A DNA stretch of 64,000 nucleotides from Drosophila pseudoobscura (taxonomy: Eukaryota > Arthropoda > Insecta > Diptera > Drosophilidae). Below the pieces are notes generated by a model that did not search any database, was not told where the DNA came from, and saw only the letters and a list, made by a program, of their open reading frames with translations. Positions 59,810-64,000 of this stretch are shown piece after piece. How positions within the stretch are numbered: position 1 is the stretch's first letter; every line of letters starts with the position of its first letter. The position numbers and the translations under genes were made by a program. Location: the NCBI RefSeq assembly GCF_009870125.1, contig NC_046681.1, forward strand, positions 16,381,001-16,445,000, written 5' to 3'.

Positions 59810-61727
59810 CTTTCGAACATCGAAGACGAAGAATATTAACTGCAATTAAATTAGACGCGCTACAAAAAGTCGAAAATGTGCGAGAGAAGAAAGTAGGGGG
59901 TGGGAGAAAGAGGGAGGTGAAAGAGCAAAAGACTCGAAAGAGAGTGAGGGACAGCGAAGGGACAGGGACAAGGGAAAGCGATGGGGAAGTGACGGCACAG
60001 AGCAACTGTCAAAGAACAATAAATAAAACGGCGATGACTCAAAAAAGCAGCCAAAAGCCGAAAAACAGAGGGAATGCGGAATGGTTCCAATATTTTGTTG
60101 ACGGGAGTGTGAAGCTGGCGACGCGTCGGGGCTCCACTTGGCTTCGGGCTCGCGCTGGGCAGGGGGGGGATCGGCAGAAGGGCGGACAGGACAAGGATAT
60201 AGAGCGGACATTTAAATAGCAGAACGGCGCCAGCAAAACTAACCGCACACATGGCAAGGGCCGTCGATGAATCACGATTGTGGAGCAGCGGGTGGGGAGG
60301 GGCATGAAGAGGGGGAAGAAAGTGGGGAGAGAGCGAGAGAGAGAGAGAAGAATAGTAAATGAGACCTATCGTATAGGCCTGCAGGCGATGGGTTTTTGCT
60401 GCCTTCTCTAGCACTTATTACCATTACACTCGAAAAAAAGTCAGGGATCACAAGGATTAATTTATTAATTATAGGAAAAATTAATTTGTATATCAGAAAC
60501 AGCTCCTGTTTTTAACTTTTATAAGACAAATTTAAAAGAATTTAAATTAAAATTTATTTCGGATTTTTATTATAAGGAATAACACCCCAAAAACCTATTT
60601 GATCTCGGGAACCATAAGAGTTAGAAGAGTAAAATTATGTCAAATGTTGACACTTTTGGACAATACCCCGTAATGATATGTGCTGAAATAATATAACTAT
60701 CAGATCTACCAAAATTCACCCAAGTCGAATGGTTTTTCGAGACAGAATAAGAGAAATATGTTCCAGCTGTTCTCCTTTCTTTGGGATTTTCGACCATAGA
60801 ACTTTCTTTTGGTTTTGTTTTCTTCAGTGTACACTCGCCAACATGGACAAAGGCCATACTCTTGTGCACACTATCGCCTACACACTCCATTCGCCTGCAG
60901 CCATAGCCATGGACACGGCCATGTTCCCTGTCGAGGCATGTCGAAGCTGATGTCTGCTGGCGCTTCTGTTTCTGAGAGAGTGAGAGAGCAGGAAGCGAAG
61001 GAGTAGCTGCAGGAGGAGCTCTGGAAGAGTGCTTCGGGGGGACAGGGCTAGTGCCTATCATGACGGCAGCTTGTCGAAGGCATCGAAGCACAATTGTTCA
61101 ACAATATTAGTTGTTGATTGTTGGAGCATGGGGTTTTCCGATGTGGGCTGTGGGCGGGTGGGAGGTGGGTGGTGCGAGGACTATTGCGAGCGAGAATGGT
61201 TTTGCATTTGAATTGGTTTGCTGTGGAATCATTTGCCGGCAAACAGGAACGTGAGTGCCACACAGCCACCATCCGGTGTGTCATGCCATAAATGGTTGAC
61301 TTTTCCACAGGAGTGGATGAGCGGAAAGCAAGGGAATGGAATGGAATGGAGAGAGTGGAGTGGGGTGGAGTGGAGTGGAGTGGGGCAGGGATTACAGAGG
61401 AGGAGTGGCATTCCTTCCGTATGTGTATTCCGTATAACGATGTCAAAAGTGTGAACCATTTGTGTGTTAAACGGCCATCAGTTTAGCACACAATTGTGTG
61501 TTAAGTGGACACAAAAGTATTTTAATAATATTATGTGTTCACCCAGCAGCGAAAGCAAGAGAGAAATGCAAACAGGGAGAGGGAGGGGGAGGGGGAGAGG
61601 GAGGGGAAGGGGGAGAAAGGTATGGCAAAGATTTCGTAACTTACTTGTGGGCGGATGTGATCAAGGATTAAATTACAAGGAAAATTATAGTGGGTGCTCT
61701 GCCATAAAGGTTTCTATTGCAGATGGA
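59641..61727. other. non-coding stretch, no gene seen
   Basis: It contains a GA tract (59767-59806), GA-rich DNA to about 60350 and GGAAT/GGAGT-type repeats (61340-61390), plus a GGGAGA repeat (61580-61620). The frames are repeat-driven. Confidence 0.5.
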
Positions 61728-61765
61728 ACTTACCTGCAAAAGAGAATAGAGAAATATGATTAGAA
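61728..61765 (-). promoter_or_regulatory. second recursive splice site on the minus strand
   Basis: On the minus strand a CTAATC branch point is followed by a pyrimidine tract, then TCTTTTGCAG directly joined to GTAAGTTCC. The junction lies between 61734 and 61733. It has the same layout as the site at 26.55 kb and lies upstream of the 52.68-kb stai exon. This implies a further, more distal promoter or 5' UTR exon right of this point. Confidence 0.7.
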
Positions 61766-64000
61766 AATTTATAAGGAATAGAAATGTACATATTTTGTAT
61801 GCAGAGCAGGTATCGTAATGATTAAAATATTATAATTATTTGAAATAACTAAAATTATAAACTTAAAACTCTTTCCAATTTACATTATTAAAATCAGAAA
61901 TAATTATGTTTCTAAATTTGTATAACATTTGAATTAATTAATTAATTAATTAATGATTAACATATTTCAAATAATTCAAATTCCATTATCAAAATCAGAC
62001 AGAACTAAATTTTTAATTTGTATAATAAAAATAAGTTAAAAATTTGTATTCATAAAATCTGATATAACTCTTACTCCTAATTTAAGAATAATAATAATTT
62101 GTATTCAATTTAATTTCAAAAAATTATATTAAAACTCAAAAATATAAATAAGTTTCGGATGTTATTTTTATTTTATTTTATTGAATTATACAAATTTAAG
62201 TGCAGATCACAAAAACATATCACTTTTTGGTAGACACTTTACCGTTCAAAAGATATTAAAATTCTAATTTAATTATAATAATAATTTTTAATTTAATGAA
62301 ATAATTATCTCTGATTCTGGAAATTCCAACCCATTTATATCGTTCCTTCTTCACCCAAGAAACGCTCTTAGGTGCCTCCAATAAATACCTATAACAAATC
62401 CCTTAGCGTAGAAATACAATTCTCTATCGTTTCCCCCCCTCTCCATCGTGTTTTAGCTATCGCATTTCCCTCTAAATCCCCTCTTAAGAGGCGACAGAGT
62501 ATCCATGCCGCATGCCGTTGAGGAGTGTTGGAATGTTGAATGGCGGAAACGACACTTAATCGAAGTACATCTCTTGACGCTTCTCTATGGCTGCAAGCCA
62601 CCTTTTCTCTGGTGTGCCAATCGATTGGTTGAATTAATTACAGACGTACGGATAGTGGAAGGCGGATAGCGAAAAGACTTAATTGAAATGCATTTCCCTC
62701 ATTTGCATTTGCAGCACACGACACTTTCTTTATCGTTTAATGAAGCCTCTAAACATCCACTTTAATCCCATGAATGCAGAGGAGACAAACCGCAAATCAT
62801 TCACAGACTCACAGACCCACAGACGGACCTCCCACCGATTAGGGCCCTCAAATGCATGGTTATTATCCCCAGCCCTTCACCCTTCACCCTCCACCCGTTC
62901 TACGAGTACGTATGATAATTGCCATGTACAAGGGATACACGTTATGCCCATCATCTCTAAAGGGGAGTCTCCTTCCCTCCCCACCTCCCACTTGACGGCA
63001 GAATTAACTGCTTAAGTGAAGGGGAAATCATAACATTTTCTTTGGCTACGAGGCGGAGCGGAGGCACGGCACGCAACTGTTTGCTGCTGTTTGTTGGTTT
63101 TTGCTTAGAACATGCCCCCCCTCCCCCCCGCACAGCCCACTATCTGCCACACTCTCCCCCCTCCGCCCCGTCTCCCCGTTTTGATTGGCACCACGTGCCG
63201 TTGCCGTTGCCGTTGCCTGGGCTTCAAGCACACACACGATTTATGCATACATTTTCGCATGTCGTCGGAAAAGTGTGTGCGTGAAAGGCGAAGGAGGGTT
63301 GCCCCAATCTTAAGAAGTTCTACTCCTCGATAATCCACAATTTCCATATTCTACTCTCTCGATCCACCCTCGCGCTCTCTGTGTACTTTTATATAGTTTT
63401 TTCGTCTGCCAGTGCCGCCTGATTTCGTCATCGCCTGGCATGACTCACAGGCGACGGTGCTGCACCCAACACCCACAGCCATACTCTGTGCCTCCCCCCC
63501 AAGCCTCCAGTCGCTCTCTCTTTTTGGCCAAAAAGGCGCAACTAAAATGTTGGCAATAACAACTGTCGTCGCCGTCTCGACGTCGTCGCTTGTCGTTTTG
63601 CACAAATAATAATACGAATACTTGTGCTCGTGCCACCCCCAGGGTGGAATGGAGAGTGCAACCCCCGATGTACCCCACCGTTCCCCCTTCCCCCTTCCAT
63701 GCAAAATTAACAGCTGAGCCAAAAGCCGGGGAGTTCGATTGCATGTTTAGGGCACATTGCAAGTGGCCCAAACGCAGAGCGTACAGAGGCCCTCGTACTC
63801 AATTTCTGGCTACCTTTTTTTACCATTCTATAGATTGAATTTCAAAGTTGTTTTCTCTCTCTTTTGGGGGATATTCTCACCTACTGCTGTTGGCCCGCAT
63901 TTTGTTTGCATTTTCGCTTGCGTGTGCCTTTGGCTAAGCTCCTGCCGGGGACTTCCTTCCTCCTTGCTCCTTCCCTTCCCAGTTCTCCTTTTGTGTAGAG
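61766..64000. other. non-coding stretch to the window edge
   Basis: AT-rich to 62330, with an (ATTA)n run near 61934-61952, then mixed sequence with C-rich runs. A possible minus-strand donor (AGTAG then GTGAGA, about 63878) has no supporting exon. No gene seen. Confidence 0.5.

Noticed and set aside
1..64000. tRNA, rRNA or known microRNA genes
   Set aside because: I scanned by eye for tRNA B-box-like sequence and strong stem-loops and found none I could support; covariance-model searches were not possible.

Overview
This window is fruit-fly (Drosophila) chromosomal DNA. Short introns of about 56 to 81 bp with GTAAGT/GTGAGT donors and CTAAT branch points, a near-perfect Arp2/3 subunit 4, a fly-type stathmin, and dispersed elements carrying a GTCY-rich block, an ATATATA-rich core and a GGGTATAA tail all point there. 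The gene content fits the chromosome arm that carries Arpc4 and stai (Muller element B). The tail sequences of the dispersed elements suggest an obscura-group species, but that is inference.

Left 21 kb (gene-dense). 186-3389 (-) encodes a 1067-residue axonemal dynein heavy-chain tail with no motor. Next to it are an antisense short ORF that could extend it in frame (3512-3637 -) and an unrecognised two-exon gene (3821-4370 +). From about 4.5 to 6.9 kb lies a foldback-like cluster of 120-bp repeats. It contains a previously unsuspected three-exon candidate gene (6151-6698 -) whose start codon lies in a repeat copy. Then come WRAP53/TCAB1 (7158-9043 +), convergent Arpc4 (9219-9725 -), the five shared exons of stathmin, stai (13005-14695 -), and two KCMF1-like ZZ zinc-finger genes (16687-17184 - and 18085-20475 -).

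Middle (21-54 kb). No ordinary protein-coding gene is visible for over 30 kb. I read most of it as the long 5' intron of stai. A candidate exon at 52678-52756 (-) encodes a cysteine-rich, probably palmitoylated N-terminus. It splices in phase to the stathmin core, giving a 274-residue protein. Two textbook recursive-splice sites, at 26.55 kb and 61.73 kb on the minus strand, support a very long minus-strand intron that extends past the right edge. On this model the two KCMF1-like genes are nested in the stai intron on the same strand. Two shorter phase-compatible candidate first exons are at 24.44 and 31.26 kb. Poly-G/poly-C runs, CA and GA/TC tracts and degenerate tandem repeats fill the rest.

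Right end (54-64 kb). Two copies of a mini-me/DINE-like element flank a 2.5-kb AT-rich minisatellite (39-bp unit with 12-bp sub-repeats) and rearranged Ty3/gypsy-type retroelement debris. The minisatellite starts exactly at the tail of the first element. The remainder is non-coding.

All functional statements rest on reading the sequence and on remembered family features; no database search was run.
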